64,000 bases of DNA from Betaproteobacteria bacterium UBA1934 (GTDB taxonomy: Bacteria; Pseudomonadota; Gammaproteobacteria; Burkholderiales; Rhodocyclaceae), in contig DDFG01000006.1 of the NCBI GenBank assembly GCA_002337055.1, positions 1-64,000 of the forward strand, read 5' to 3'. The notes below the pieces were generated by a model. That model was not told the origin of the DNA, ran no database searches, and saw only the letters and a list, made by a program, of their open reading frames with translations. Position 1 is the stretch's first letter. Each line of letters starts with the position of its first letter. Below, in pieces: positions 8,506 through 17,261 of the stretch. Position numbers and translations under genes: made by a program.

Positions 8506-8531
8506 AGCCGCATCGATACTCCAATGCGGCC

Positions 8532-9665
8532 ATGGCAGAAGACAGCGATCTCGAACGGACAGAAGAGCCCACCGGCAGGCGCATTGAACAGGCGCGCGAG
8601 CAAGGGCAGATTCCGCATTCCCGTGAGTTGTCGACTTTTCTGGTGCTCATCGTTGGCGCGACGACCTTGTGGGTGATGGGGCAGTGGCTGGTGCAACGCT
8701 CCGCAGGCCTGACACGGCAGGCGCTGGTGGTCGATTACCAGTCCGCGCATGAACCGACGCAGATGCTGGTGCATTTGGGCGATACTTTTAGCGGGATGCT
8801 GTTGTCTTTCGCGCCGGTGTTCGGCGCGCTGCTGCTCGCCGCACTGCTCGGGCCATTTTTTCTCAACGCCTGGGTCTTTGCGCCGAAATCTTTCATGCCT
8901 GATCTCACGCGCCTCAGTCCGCTAGCCGGATTCGGGCGCATGTTCTCTTGGAACAGCTTGGTGGAATTGGTCAAGGCGATCCTGAAAGCCAGCATCATCG
9001 GCGGAGTCGCCGTGGCACTGATCTGGAGCGAGCGCGATGACATTTTTGCACTGCTGGCCCAACCCTTGCCGGCAGGCATGGCCAGTGCCGGTCATTTGGT
9101 TTCCGTGTCTTTCCTGCTGCTGGTGGCGGCATTGGCGCTGATCGTGTTAGTCGATGTGCCTTTCCAGATCTGGCAATACTTCGACAAGCTCAAGATGAGC
9201 AAGGAAGAGGTCCGTCAGGAAATGAAGGAAATGCAGGGCGATCCGCAGGTCAAGGGGCGCATCCGCAGCCTCCAGATGCAGGCGGCCCGTCGCCGCATGA
9301 TGGCTGCTGTGCCGCAGGCCGATGTGATTGTCACCAACCCCACCCATTTTGCCGTCGCGCTGGCCTACAAGACCGGTATGAAGGCACCCAAGGTGCTGGC
9401 CAAGGGCATGGGCGAGATTGCCTTGCGCATCCGCGAACTGGGCGCCCAACACGCCATCCCGCTGGTCGAAGCCCCGCCGTTGGCGCGGGCGCTCTATCGC
9501 CACAGCGAACTAGACCGCGATATTCCGGTGGCGCTATATACGGCAGTGGCAGAGGTGCTGGCGTATGTCTATCAATTGGCACAGTGGCGCCAGCAAGGGG
9601 GGCAGTACCCAACGCTTTCCGGTGATCTGCAAGTGCCGCCCGAGCTGGTCCCGGAGGCCAACTAA
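8532..9665 (+). CDS. flhB: FlhB, export apparatus specificity switch
   Basis: Inner-membrane component of the flagellar type III export gate that switches substrate class from rod/hook to filament when the hook is finished. Four membrane segments fill roughly residues 35-210. The cytoplasmic domain carries the self-cleavage site NPTH at 269-272, numbered as in Salmonella. Length 377. No obvious Shine-Dalgarno precedes the ATG, and the leader predicted from the TATAAT is only about 20 bases. First gene of the flhB-flhA-flhF-flhG-fliA-mot operon. A stand-alone copy of its C-terminal domain lies at 45521-45811. Confidence 0.97.
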   Translation: MAEDSDLERTEEPTGRRIEQAREQGQIPHSRELSTFLVLIVGATTLWVMGQWLVQRSAGLTRQALVVDYQSAHEPTQMLVHLGDTFSGMLLSFAPVFGALLLAALLGPFFLNAWVFAPKSFMPDLTRLSPLAGFGRMFSWNSLVELVKAILKASIIGGVAVALIWSERDDIFALLAQPLPAGMASAGHLVSVSFLLLVAALALIVLVDVPFQIWQYFDKLKMSKEEVRQEMKEMQGDPQVKGRIRSLQMQAARRRMMAAVPQADVIVTNPTHFAVALAYKTGMKAPKVLAKGMGEIALRIRELGAQHAIPLVEAPPLARALYRHSELDRDIPVALYTAVAEVLAYVYQLAQWRQQGGQYPTLSGDLQVPPELVPEAN

Positions 9666-11750
9666 ATGGCTACGGAGGCGCTCACCTTACAGAATTTCCT
9701 GAGCCGCTTCGGCGTTGCCCAGTTGGGCGCCCCGATGCTGATTCTCGCCATTCTGGCGATGATGGTGCTGCCGCTGCCGGCCTTTCTTCTCGACATGCTT
9801 TTCACCTTCAACATTGCGTTGTCAGTCATGGTGTTGCTCGTGGCGATCAATACGCAGCGTACGCTCGAGTTTTCCGTTTTTCCGACGGTGCTGCTGGTGA
9901 CTACCCTGTTGAGGCTGTCGCTAAATGTGGCTTCGACGCGCGTGGTGATGCTGGAGGGGCACACCGGGCCCGATGCGGCCGGCAAGGTGATCGAAGCGTT
10001 CGGGCATTTCCTGGTCGGTGGTAACTACGCGGTCGGTATTGTTGTCTTCGCGATCCTGGTCGTGATCAATTTTGTCGTCATCACCAAAGGTGCGGGTCGC
10101 GTGGCCGAAGTGTCGGCACGATTCACCCTGGATGCCATGCCGGGCAAGCAGATGGCGATCGACGCCGACCTGAATGCGGGTTTGATCGGTGAAGACGACG
10201 CGCGTCGCCGTCGTTCCGAGATTGCGCGCGAGGCGGAGTTCTACGGGTCGATGGACGGTGCCTCGAAGTTCGTGCGCGGCGATGCCGTGGCGGGCATCAT
10301 CATCATGCTGATCAACGTGATCGGTGGCCTCATTGTCGGCGTGCTCCAGCACAATATGGAAATCGCGCTGGCGGCGAAGAACTACACCCTGCTGACCATT
10401 GGCGATGGCCTGGTCGCCCAGATTCCGGCACTGATCATTTCCATCGCGGCGGGTATGGTGGTGACCCGCGTGTCGGATGAAAAGGACGTTGGCCAGCAGG
10501 TGCTCGGGCAGATGTTCCGGAACTGGCGCATCATCGCGTTGACTGCCGGGATCGTCGGCTTGCTTGGCCTGATTCCAGGCATGCCCAATCTGGTGTTCCT
10601 GATGTTGGCTGGGTCCATGGCCTGGATGGCCTATCGTATGGTCGAGCGTGAAAAACAGCCGGCGGCCGAAGCCGTGGTCGTTGCGCCGCCACCTGTGCAG
10701 GAAACGCAGGAAGCGAGTTGGGCTGACGTACAGCCTCTCGATGTGCTGGGGCTGGAAGTCGGGTACCGCCTGATCCCGTTGGTCGACAAGATGCAGGATG
10801 GCGAACTGTTGCGGCGCATTCGGGGACTGCGCAAAAAGTTTGCTCAGGAGGTGGGTTTCCTCGTGTCGCCAGTGCATATCCGCGACAACCTCGAGTTGCG
10901 TCCGAATGCCTATCGCATTCTGCTAAAAGGAGTCGAGGTTGGCGCTGGCGAGGCGTATCCGGGGCAGCACCTGGCGATCAACCCTGGCCGTGTGGCGGGC
11001 ACCCTGCCCGGCACCAGCACCCACGACCCTGCGTTCGGTCTGCCCGCCATCTGGATTGACTCCGCGTTGCGCGAACAGGCGCAGGCGTTTGGATATACAG
11101 TGGTAGACGCATCGACCGTGGTGGCGACCCATCTCAATCACATTCTGCTCAGCCATGCTGCCGAACTGCTCGGCCGCCAGGAGGTGCAGCAGCTGCTCGA
11201 CCATCTCGGCAAGGATATCCCCAAATTGGTGGAAGATCTCGTGCCCAAGGTCATCCCGCTCGGTGCCCTGCAAAAGGTACTCCAGAACCTGCTGGAAGAG
11301 GGTGTGCATATCCGTGATATGCGGACCATCATCGAGACCGTCGCCGATCACGCCACGCGCACACAGAATGCCGACGAACTGACCACGCAGGTGCGTGTCG
11401 CCCTAGGGCGCGCTATCGTTCAGCAGCTCTATCCGGGCAACGGCGAAGTACTGGTGATGTCGCTCGATCCGGCGCTTGAGCGCCTGTTGTTGCAGGCGGT
11501 ATCGGGCGGTAGCGACAAGGCAAGCTTTGAGCCTGGTCTGGCCGACACGCTGTTGCGCGAAGCCGCCGCCGCTGCCAAACGGCAGGAAGACATCGGCCAG
11601 CCTGCTGTCCTGCTGGTGCCCTCCAGCATTCGCTTGCTGCTGTCCCGTTTCCTGCGGCGCAGCGTACAGAATTTGCGCGTGCTCGCGCACAACGAAATTC
11701 CGGAAACCCGCATTCTCAAGGTGACATCGCTCATCGGAGGTAGATCATGA
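9666..11750 (+). CDS. flhA: FlhA, export gate protein
   Basis: Forms the nonameric ring of the flagellar export gate and docks chaperone-substrate complexes. About eight membrane segments occupy residues 15-320, with the conserved cytoplasmic FHIPEP-type loop (RFTLDAMPGKQMAID, near residue 146). A large cytoplasmic domain follows a linker at about 335-355. The 694-residue length is standard. The ATG immediately follows the flhB stop, with CCGGAGGCC as ribosome site inside flhB. Its TGA overlaps the flhF start. Confidence 0.97.
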   Translation: MATEALTLQNFLSRFGVAQLGAPMLILAILAMMVLPLPAFLLDMLFTFNIALSVMVLLVAINTQRTLEFSVFPTVLLVTTLLRLSLNVASTRVVMLEGHTGPDAAGKVIEAFGHFLVGGNYAVGIVVFAILVVINFVVITKGAGRVAEVSARFTLDAMPGKQMAIDADLNAGLIGEDDARRRRSEIAREAEFYGSMDGASKFVRGDAVAGIIIMLINVIGGLIVGVLQHNMEIALAAKNYTLLTIGDGLVAQIPALIISIAAGMVVTRVSDEKDVGQQVLGQMFRNWRIIALTAGIVGLLGLIPGMPNLVFLMLAGSMAWMAYRMVEREKQPAAEAVVVAPPPVQETQEASWADVQPLDVLGLEVGYRLIPLVDKMQDGELLRRIRGLRKKFAQEVGFLVSPVHIRDNLELRPNAYRILLKGVEVGAGEAYPGQHLAINPGRVAGTLPGTSTHDPAFGLPAIWIDSALREQAQAFGYTVVDASTVVATHLNHILLSHAAELLGRQEVQQLLDHLGKDIPKLVEDLVPKVIPLGALQKVLQNLLEEGVHIRDMRTIIETVADHATRTQNADELTTQVRVALGRAIVQQLYPGNGEVLVMSLDPALERLLLQAVSGGSDKASFEPGLADTLLREAAAAAKRQEDIGQPAVLLVPSSIRLLLSRFLRRSVQNLRVLAHNEIPETRILKVTSLIGGRS

Positions 11751-13276
11751 ACGTCCGCAAATTTGTCGCCGCCAACGCCCGCGATGCTCTCCGCAAAGTC
11801 AAGGAGACGCTGGGTCCCGATGCGATTATTCTGTCCAACCGCGGTGTGGCCGGTGGTGTCGAGATCATGGCCGTCGCGGCCCGCGAAATGGCCATGTTGG
11901 TACCGACGCCATCGCGGAATGAGCCCCCCGTCGTACGGCCGGCACCACCGCCTTTGGGGCGGCCTGCCGCACCGACGACCGTTGAGGACGAGGACTACAG
12001 CGTGAGCCTGAGCCGTGCTCGGGCGGCTGCCAGCCGGTCGGAAACCCCCCTCCGGCAAGAAAGTGCCGGCCGTGTGGAATCTGTCCCGCGTATGACCTCC
12101 GCACCGAAAGTCGAAGCGAGTCTTCGTCCCGAGCACGGTCGTCCGGCGGCACCGGCGGCGGTTGCGCGACCGACGCCGGCAGCTGCGATCACGCCGACCG
12201 TAAACGCCGCGATTCCAAAGAATGGCGGATTGCGTAACCTTGACCTCCCGTCGCGGGCGATTGCCCGGCCTGACGCTCTGGACGTGCCGCGCCCGGCCGC
12301 CGCGCCGGCGCGTGCTGAAGCGCAGGTGATACCTGTAGAGATGATGGACGAGATTCGCGCTCTGCGCAGGATCGTCGAACAGCATCTGGCCGGATTTGCC
12401 TGGGGTGAAACGGCACGCCGTGAACCGGTCAAGACGGAAATCCTAAGGCAGATGCTGGAAGCAGGATTCTCGCCGCAATTTGCGCGCGAACTGTTGACCG
12501 ATTTGCCGACCGAACTCGATGTCGGGCAGGCGATGGCCTGGGCAAAAGGCGCCGCCGACCGTAGCTTGCTGACTATCAACAGCGACGCCGATATCATCGA
12601 TCAGGGCGGTGTGTATGCGCTGGTTGGGCCGACGGGTGTCGGCAAAACCACTACCACTGCCAAGCTGGCGGCCCGCTCCGTGTTGCGGCACGGCCCCGGC
12701 AAGGTGGCCCTGGTGACCACCGACAGCTACCGTATCGGCGCGCATGAGCAACTGCGTATCTATGGCCGGATTCTGGGAATTTCGGTGTATCTGGTCAAGG
12801 ATGCCGCCGAATTGCGACAAACCCTGCACGAATTGCAGCATAAACACATTGTGCTGATCGACACCATGGGCATGAGCCAGAAAGATAAGTTGGTGGCCGA
12901 ACTGACCGACATGCTCGCCGCGTGTCGCGTGCAGCGTTTGTTACTGCTGTCCTCGACCTCGCGCGGCGATACTCTGGATGATGTGGTGCGTGCATATCTG
13001 GGTGAAAGCCTGGCGGGCTGTATTCTCACCAAGGTGGATGAAGCGGCCAGTCTGGCGGCGACGCTGGATGTCATCATGCGGCACGGATTGCGCCTGCACT
13101 ATGTATGCAACGGACAACGCGTGCCGGAGGACCTGCACCTTCCCAATCGTACATACCTCGTACATCGTGCTTTCAAGGATGCTCCCACGGCCTCGCCGCA
13201 CCGCTTGGAAGGGGTTGAATCGACCTTGGTGATGGCCAATGCCGGCGCTGTCGCCATGGGAGGACTGCGTGGCTGA
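11747..13276 (+). CDS. flhF: FlhF, SRP-type GTPase for flagellar placement
   Basis: Signal-recognition-particle-like GTPase that marks the site of polar flagellum assembly. The N-terminal basic region is followed by a long, low-complexity Ala/Pro/Arg linker (about 55-190), then the N and G domains. The G1 loop GPTGVGKT is at 294-301, followed by the TTDSYRIGAHEQL and DTMGMSQ blocks. At 509 residues it is longer than many homologues, mostly because of the linker. Start overlaps the flhA stop (ATGA). Next to flhG, its usual antagonist. Confidence 0.95.
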   Translation: MNVRKFVAANARDALRKVKETLGPDAIILSNRGVAGGVEIMAVAAREMAMLVPTPSRNEPPVVRPAPPPLGRPAAPTTVEDEDYSVSLSRARAAASRSETPLRQESAGRVESVPRMTSAPKVEASLRPEHGRPAAPAAVARPTPAAAITPTVNAAIPKNGGLRNLDLPSRAIARPDALDVPRPAAAPARAEAQVIPVEMMDEIRALRRIVEQHLAGFAWGETARREPVKTEILRQMLEAGFSPQFARELLTDLPTELDVGQAMAWAKGAADRSLLTINSDADIIDQGGVYALVGPTGVGKTTTTAKLAARSVLRHGPGKVALVTTDSYRIGAHEQLRIYGRILGISVYLVKDAAELRQTLHELQHKHIVLIDTMGMSQKDKLVAELTDMLAACRVQRLLLLSSTSRGDTLDDVVRAYLGESLAGCILTKVDEAASLAATLDVIMRHGLRLHYVCNGQRVPEDLHLPNRTYLVHRAFKDAPTASPHRLEGVESTLVMANAGAVAMGGLRG

Positions 13277-14159
13277 GTTCTATGTCGATCAGGCGGCGGG
13301 ATTGCGACGCCTGTTCGGTGGCGGGCAACTTCAGGCCGTTGCCTTTGCTGCGGGCAGCGAGGGACTCGGTCGCACCGCATTGGTTGCTAATCTGGGCACG
13401 GCACTGGCGCGTCTGGGCAAAGATGTCATGCTGATTGACGAAAACGCCGGAAGCGACGATCTGGCAGCGCATTTCGGGCAAACTGCCAGTCGCGATCTCG
13501 ACGATGTCCTGACCGGACGTTGTGATTTGGTAGATGCCGTGATCGAGTTAATGCCGGGCTTGCAACTGCTGCCGGCCGCGCGTAGTCTGCGTCGCTTTGG
13601 AGCGCTGGCTGGCCGGCCGGCCACCTTGTTGGGTGACCGCCTCCAGTCGCTGGATCGTCCCGTCGACGTCATCCTGATCGACACCTGCGTGCGTCACCCC
13701 TTGGGCTACTCGCCTTTTGCGCTGGCCGCGCACGAGACCGTGGTGGTGCTATCCGGGCATGGCGCATCGATCACCGAAGGCTATTCGCTGATCAAGAAAG
13801 GCAGTCAGGCTTTTGCACGGCGTTCTTTCCGAATTCTGGTCAATCGCGTCAAAACGCAACCGGATGCGCGCGCCATTTTCGACAACATTGCCGATGTGGC
13901 CGCCCAGCGTCGTCTGGCCCGCCTGGATTACGCCGGGGCGGTACCGCTCGACGAGGCGTTGCGCCAGTCAACCCGCCTTGCGCAGCCGGTAATGGTCACT
14001 CATCCGGACTCGCTGGCAGCGTCTTCGCTACGCGAGATTGCGGGCGATATGCTGCGCTGGCGGCAAGCGCCTGCCGAAGCCGGTGGGGTCAAGCAATTCT
14101 TTCAGCAACTGCTACACTTGAGCCAACGAATGACACCCTGCGCCCTTAAAACGGGATAA
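13269..14159 (+). CDS. flhG: FlhG/FleN, MinD-like flagellar number regulator (degenerate Walker A)
   Basis: ParA/MinD-family protein that limits flagellar number together with FlhF. A GTG start at 13269 is chosen because GGGAGG at 13258-13263 precedes it by five bases; it overlaps the end of flhF by eight bases. The fold is recognisable from the N-terminal VAFAAG strand, VMLIDEN near residue 57 and DVILIDTCVRHP. However the nucleotide loop reads AAGSEGLGRT (27-36) where MinD-type proteins have KGGxGK[ST]: both lysines are missing, with Arg35 at the second position. It may bind nucleotide differently or not hydrolyse it. 296 residues. Confidence 0.88.
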   Translation: MAEFYVDQAAGLRRLFGGGQLQAVAFAAGSEGLGRTALVANLGTALARLGKDVMLIDENAGSDDLAAHFGQTASRDLDDVLTGRCDLVDAVIELMPGLQLLPAARSLRRFGALAGRPATLLGDRLQSLDRPVDVILIDTCVRHPLGYSPFALAAHETVVVLSGHGASITEGYSLIKKGSQAFARRSFRILVNRVKTQPDARAIFDNIADVAAQRRLARLDYAGAVPLDEALRQSTRLAQPVMVTHPDSLAASSLREIAGDMLRWRQAPAEAGGVKQFFQQLLHLSQRMTPCALKTG

Positions 14160-14167
14160 CCTTCGCC

Positions 14168-14923
14168 ATGTACAACGCTGCGGGTCGCCCTGACCGCGAA
14201 CAACTGGTTCAGCGTTTTGTTCCCCTGGTCAAGCGGATCGCCTATCACTTGATGGCGCGCTTGCCTGCCAGCGTATTGGTCGATGATCTTGTACAAAATG
14301 GCATGATCGGCCTGCTTGACGCGCTCGAGCGTTTCGAGGAGGGGTACGGCGCGCAGTTTGAAACCTATGCTACGCAGCGCATCAAGGGCGCAATGCTAGA
14401 TGGTCTGCGCGACAACGATACCCTGCCGCGCCAGTTGCGGCGCGAAATGCGGCGTATCGAGACCGCCATGACGCAACTGGAACAGAGTCATTTTCGCGCC
14501 CCGACCGAATCCGAGATCGCCGAGGCAGTGGGCTTGCCGCTTCCCGATTACCAGCGCACCTTGCAGGAGGCGCGTGGCCATCAATTGCTCTATTTCGAGG
14601 ATCTGAGCAGTGACGATGACGAGGGGTTTCTGGATCGCCACGTTACCGACGACAATGCCAACCCTCTCCGTCTGCTCGAAGACAAAGGCTTACGCGAGGC
14701 GCTGGTGATGGCCATCGACAAACTGCCCGAACGCGAAAAGATGGTGATGGCGCTCTACTACGAACAGGAATTGAATCTCAAGGAAATCGGCGAGGTGCTG
14801 GGCGTGACCGAATCCCGTGTCTGCCAGTTGCACAGCCAGGCTGTCGCGCGCCTGCGTGCCGAGGTGGTCGGTGACGCGCTTCCCAAGGCGCGGGCGAGAC
14901 GAAAGGGCAAAGCCAATGGATAA
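14168..14923 (+). CDS. fliA: FliA, sigma28 flagellar sigma factor
   Basis: Alternative sigma factor for late flagellar and chemotaxis promoters. Region 2 is visible as DDLVQNGMIGLLDALERF and FETYATQRIKGAMLDGLR, region 3 in the centre, and region 4 as LNLKEIGEVLGVTESRVCQLHSQ near the end; length 251. It is held inactive by FlgM (16922-17200). Matching promoters are found upstream of cheV, flgM, flgK and flagellin 1 in this same window. Ends eight bases inside the motA start, so it is translated with the stator genes. Confidence 0.97.
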   Translation: MYNAAGRPDREQLVQRFVPLVKRIAYHLMARLPASVLVDDLVQNGMIGLLDALERFEEGYGAQFETYATQRIKGAMLDGLRDNDTLPRQLRREMRRIETAMTQLEQSHFRAPTESEIAEAVGLPLPDYQRTLQEARGHQLLYFEDLSSDDDEGFLDRHVTDDNANPLRLLEDKGLREALVMAIDKLPEREKMVMALYYEQELNLKEIGEVLGVTESRVCQLHSQAVARLRAEVVGDALPKARARRKGKANG

Positions 14924-15662
14924 GATCAGCCTCGGTGGATTGATCCTGGGTGTGATCGCCATCGTCGGCGGGCAGGTGCTCGAAGGAGGGCATGTCGCGT
15001 CGCTGGTGCAGCCGACCGCGCTGCTGATCGTCTGCGGTGGCACGCTCGGCGCGGTCATGCTGCAATCGCCTTTCGCCGTGTTCCGGCGGGGCTTTCGCAT
15101 GGCGAAGTGGGTGTGGATGCCGCCCCTTGTCGACTATCGCCGTACGATCGATCAGGTGATTGTCTGGAGCCAGATTTCTCGCCGCGAAGGCCTGCTCGCA
15201 CTGGAAAACCAGATTCCCCGGCTGCCGGACCCGTTTGTCAAACGATCCCTGCAAATGCTGGTCGACGGCGCCGATCCTGAGCGTTTGCGCGAGGTGATGG
15301 AAGTTGAAATCGACAGCTATGAAGACGAGCTTCGTCAAGGTGCCAAAATATGGGAAGCGGCGGGCGGCTATTCGCCGACCATCGGCATTCTCGGTGCAGT
15401 GATGGGCTTGATTCATGTGATGGAGAATCTGACCGATCCTTCCCGCCTGGGGGCCGGGATTGCCGTGGCCTTTGTGGCGACGATCTACGGTGTGGGGCTT
15501 GCCAATCTCGTCTACCTGCCGATCGCCGGCAAACTGAAATACCACATCGCCCGGCTGGTAACCTTGCGGGTGATGCTGGTCGACGGCCTGGTGGGTATTG
15601 CCGTGGGCGATAACCCGCGCATCATCGAAAGCCGCCTCAAGGGTTACCACGTCCAGAGTTGA
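14916..15662 (+). CDS. motA: MotA/MotC/PomA-type stator protein
   Basis: Inner-membrane stator subunit that with MotB couples ion flow to rotation. The start ATG at 14916 opens with MDKISLGGLILGVIAIV, a membrane segment, and overlaps fliA. Further membrane segments include the stretch around PTIGILGAVMGLIHVMENL and the following helix. The cytoplasmic loop between segments two and three carries the charged residues expected for contact with FliG. Length 248. Position downstream of fliA is like the MotC/MotD pair of pseudomonads. The coupling ion cannot be read with certainty. Confidence 0.93.
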   Translation: MDKISLGGLILGVIAIVGGQVLEGGHVASLVQPTALLIVCGGTLGAVMLQSPFAVFRRGFRMAKWVWMPPLVDYRRTIDQVIVWSQISRREGLLALENQIPRLPDPFVKRSLQMLVDGADPERLREVMEVEIDSYEDELRQGAKIWEAAGGYSPTIGILGAVMGLIHVMENLTDPSRLGAGIAVAFVATIYGVGLANLVYLPIAGKLKYHIARLVTLRVMLVDGLVGIAVGDNPRIIESRLKGYHVQS

Positions 15663-15665
15663 GCG

Positions 15666-16454
15666 ATGCGCCGCAAACGTCACGTCGAAGAACACGAAAA
15701 TCATGAGCGCTGGTTGGTGTCGTACGCCGACTTCATCACGCTGCTGTTTGCCTTCTTCGTCGTGATGTATGCCATTTCGTCCGTCAATGAAGGCAAGTAC
15801 AAAGTGCTTTCCAATTCACTGGTGAACGCCTTTCACAATGCCACGGGGCAGCCCGGCGGTCAGGTACTGGTGGTGAGCCCTGGGTCGCCGCCCATCCAGG
15901 CGCGGGCGCCCGGGCGTCCCGAAACCGCACCCGAAGCGGGAGAGCGTCAGCAGCAACGGGAAAAGATGAAAAATGTGGCGAAAAATATCATGGAGGCCCT
16001 GGCGCCCTTGGTTCGCCAGGGCAAGGTCAAACTGCTGGAGACCAGCCGCGGCGTGACTATCGAAATCAACGACAGCATTCTTTTCTCGCCGGGGCAGGCC
16101 AAACTTCAATCCGCATCGATCAGCGCCATGCAATCCGTAGCCCAGGTGCTCGCCAGCACCGACTTTCCGATCACCATCGAAGGGCATACCGACAATATTC
16201 CGATCAGCACGCCACAGTTTCCTTCCAACTGGGAACTATCGGCGCTCAGGGCGACCACGGTGCTGCGTTTGTTCAACGAGGGGGGCGTCGGGGCCGAAAG
16301 GTTGACGGCTATCGGTTATGGCGAAACACGGCCAGTGGAAACCAATCAATCCGTCGAAGGGCGGGCGCGCAATCGCCGTGTCAGCATCTTGATCGACTCG
16401 GCGCGCCCGGAGGAACCGGTCGAGGTGAAGGAACCCGCCGCCCCTGCGCAGTAG
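15666..16454 (+). CDS. motB: MotB/MotD-type stator protein with OmpA domain
   Basis: Stator partner that anchors the motor to peptidoglycan. A short positively charged N terminus is followed by the single membrane segment SYADFITLLFAFFVVMYA, in which Asp22 is the ion-carrying residue. A Pro-rich plug/linker region leads to a C-terminal OmpA-like domain (about 130-250) with TIEGHTDNIPI, NWELSALRA and NRRVSI. It starts four bases after motA. It ends the plus-strand operon; the convergent flgN gene ends four bases further on. Confidence 0.95.
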   Translation: MRRKRHVEEHENHERWLVSYADFITLLFAFFVVMYAISSVNEGKYKVLSNSLVNAFHNATGQPGGQVLVVSPGSPPIQARAPGRPETAPEAGERQQQREKMKNVAKNIMEALAPLVRQGKVKLLETSRGVTIEINDSILFSPGQAKLQSASISAMQSVAQVLASTDFPITIEGHTDNIPISTPQFPSNWELSALRATTVLRLFNEGGVGAERLTAIGYGETRPVETNQSVEGRARNRRVSILIDSARPEEPVEVKEPAAPAQ

Positions 16455-16457
16455 CGC

Positions 16458-16922
16458 TCAGGCTGAATCGATGATGCGTAGCCCGGTCAACGGACTGGAT
16501 TGGCCGTTCGGACCGTAGAGACTGGCTTGTCGTGCCTGCTGGGTGAGAATGGCCAGCGCTTCCTGCGTGGCTTGCAGGCGGATGCCGATTAGCTTGCCAT
16601 TAAGTTCATTGAGTTGCCGTGCCTCCGCCGCTTGGGCCAGCAGTATGGTCCATGCCTGGCGGACGCCCGCGTCGGCCGGGTGTTTTGCGATCCATTCCTC
16701 CATTCCAGCCCGCTCTGGGGGGCATCCGGCCCCCGCCAGCAGCGCATTGCGCAGGCCGCTCATGGAAGAGATTTCGTTCGCCAGCGTTCCCTTGCGCTGA
16801 TTGATGCCCGGCAACGCCGCAGCTTCGCCACGTTGAAGCGCGCCCTGTTCTTCTTTGAGCAGGGCGGCAAATTGCATGACCAGTTCGCTTTCGCGCTGGA
16901 TCGTCGCCAACAGATCGGACAT
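16458..16922 (-). CDS. flgN: FlgN, export chaperone for hook-filament junction proteins
   Basis: Small helical cytoplasmic chaperone that carries FlgK and FlgL to the export gate. The 154-residue protein is almost entirely helical and rich in Leu, Gln, Glu and Ala, with an amphipathic C-terminal region (ILTQQARQASLYGPNG). ATG at 16922 is chosen over the upstream TTG; it overlaps the last base of the flgM stop. Directly follows flgM, so both are driven by the sigma28 site at 17232-17258. Confidence 0.85.
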   Translation of the reverse strand: MSDLLATIQRESELVMQFAALLKEEQGALQRGEAAALPGINQRKGTLANEISSMSGLRNALLAGAGCPPERAGMEEWIAKHPADAGVRQAWTILLAQAAEARQLNELNGKLIGIRLQATQEALAILTQQARQASLYGPNGQSSPLTGLRIIDSA

Positions 16923-17200
16923 CAAGCCTGGCGACGGGAGGCGATCAGGTCGCGGGCCGTGGCCAGCAGGCTGTCGGCAATGGCGCCGGTATTGATGGCG
17001 AAGCGACCTTCCGAAATGGCCTGCTTGATCTCGGCAATACGGGCCGCATCGACATTGCCAGCATCTTCGCTGGAGGCCAGTCGGGCGGTGTCGCTCAAAT
17101 GTACTTCGGCCGAGTCGCCGGCGCGCGCGGAGGCGCTTTTGGTCGGCGCCGTCGGTTTGCCGGTGATAGTGCTGGGCTTGAAATGGCTGTCAATCTTCAT
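16922..17200 (-). CDS. flgM: FlgM, anti-sigma28 factor
   Basis: Binds FliA until the hook is complete, then leaves the cell through the flagellar channel. The real start is the internal ATG at 17200 (MKIDSHFKPST), giving a 92-residue protein. The frame stays open upstream, but that extension would run through the promoter. The C-terminal half (ARIAEIKQAISEGRFAINTG and ADSLLATARDLI) is the sigma-binding FlgM signature. The gene has its own FliA-type promoter about 30 bases upstream, the usual autoregulated feedback loop, and is also downstream of flgA. Confidence 0.92.
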   Translation of the reverse strand: MKIDSHFKPSTITGKPTAPTKSASARAGDSAEVHLSDTARLASSEDAGNVDAARIAEIKQAISEGRFAINTGAIADSLLATARDLIASRRQA

Positions 17201-17231
17201 GATGGGTTCCGGAAATTGGAGTGTCGTCTCA

Positions 17232-17258
17232 TTATCGGCAGCATACTGGGTAACTTGA
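17232..17258 (-). promoter_or_regulatory. Sigma28 (FliA) promoter for flgM-flgN
   Basis: On the minus strand: TCAA (17258-17255), 15 bases, GCCGATAA (17239-17232). The -10 element is perfect and the -35 has one mismatch (TCAA for TAAA). It gives a leader of about 25 bases before the flgM start and lies just past the end of flgA. Confidence 0.87.
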
Positions 17259-17261
17259 ACG

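Noticed and set aside
8408..8510. AT-rich block considered as an inserted mobile fragment
   Set aside because: Only about 100 bases, no terminal repeats, no coding content, and it fits a promoter region between two operons.
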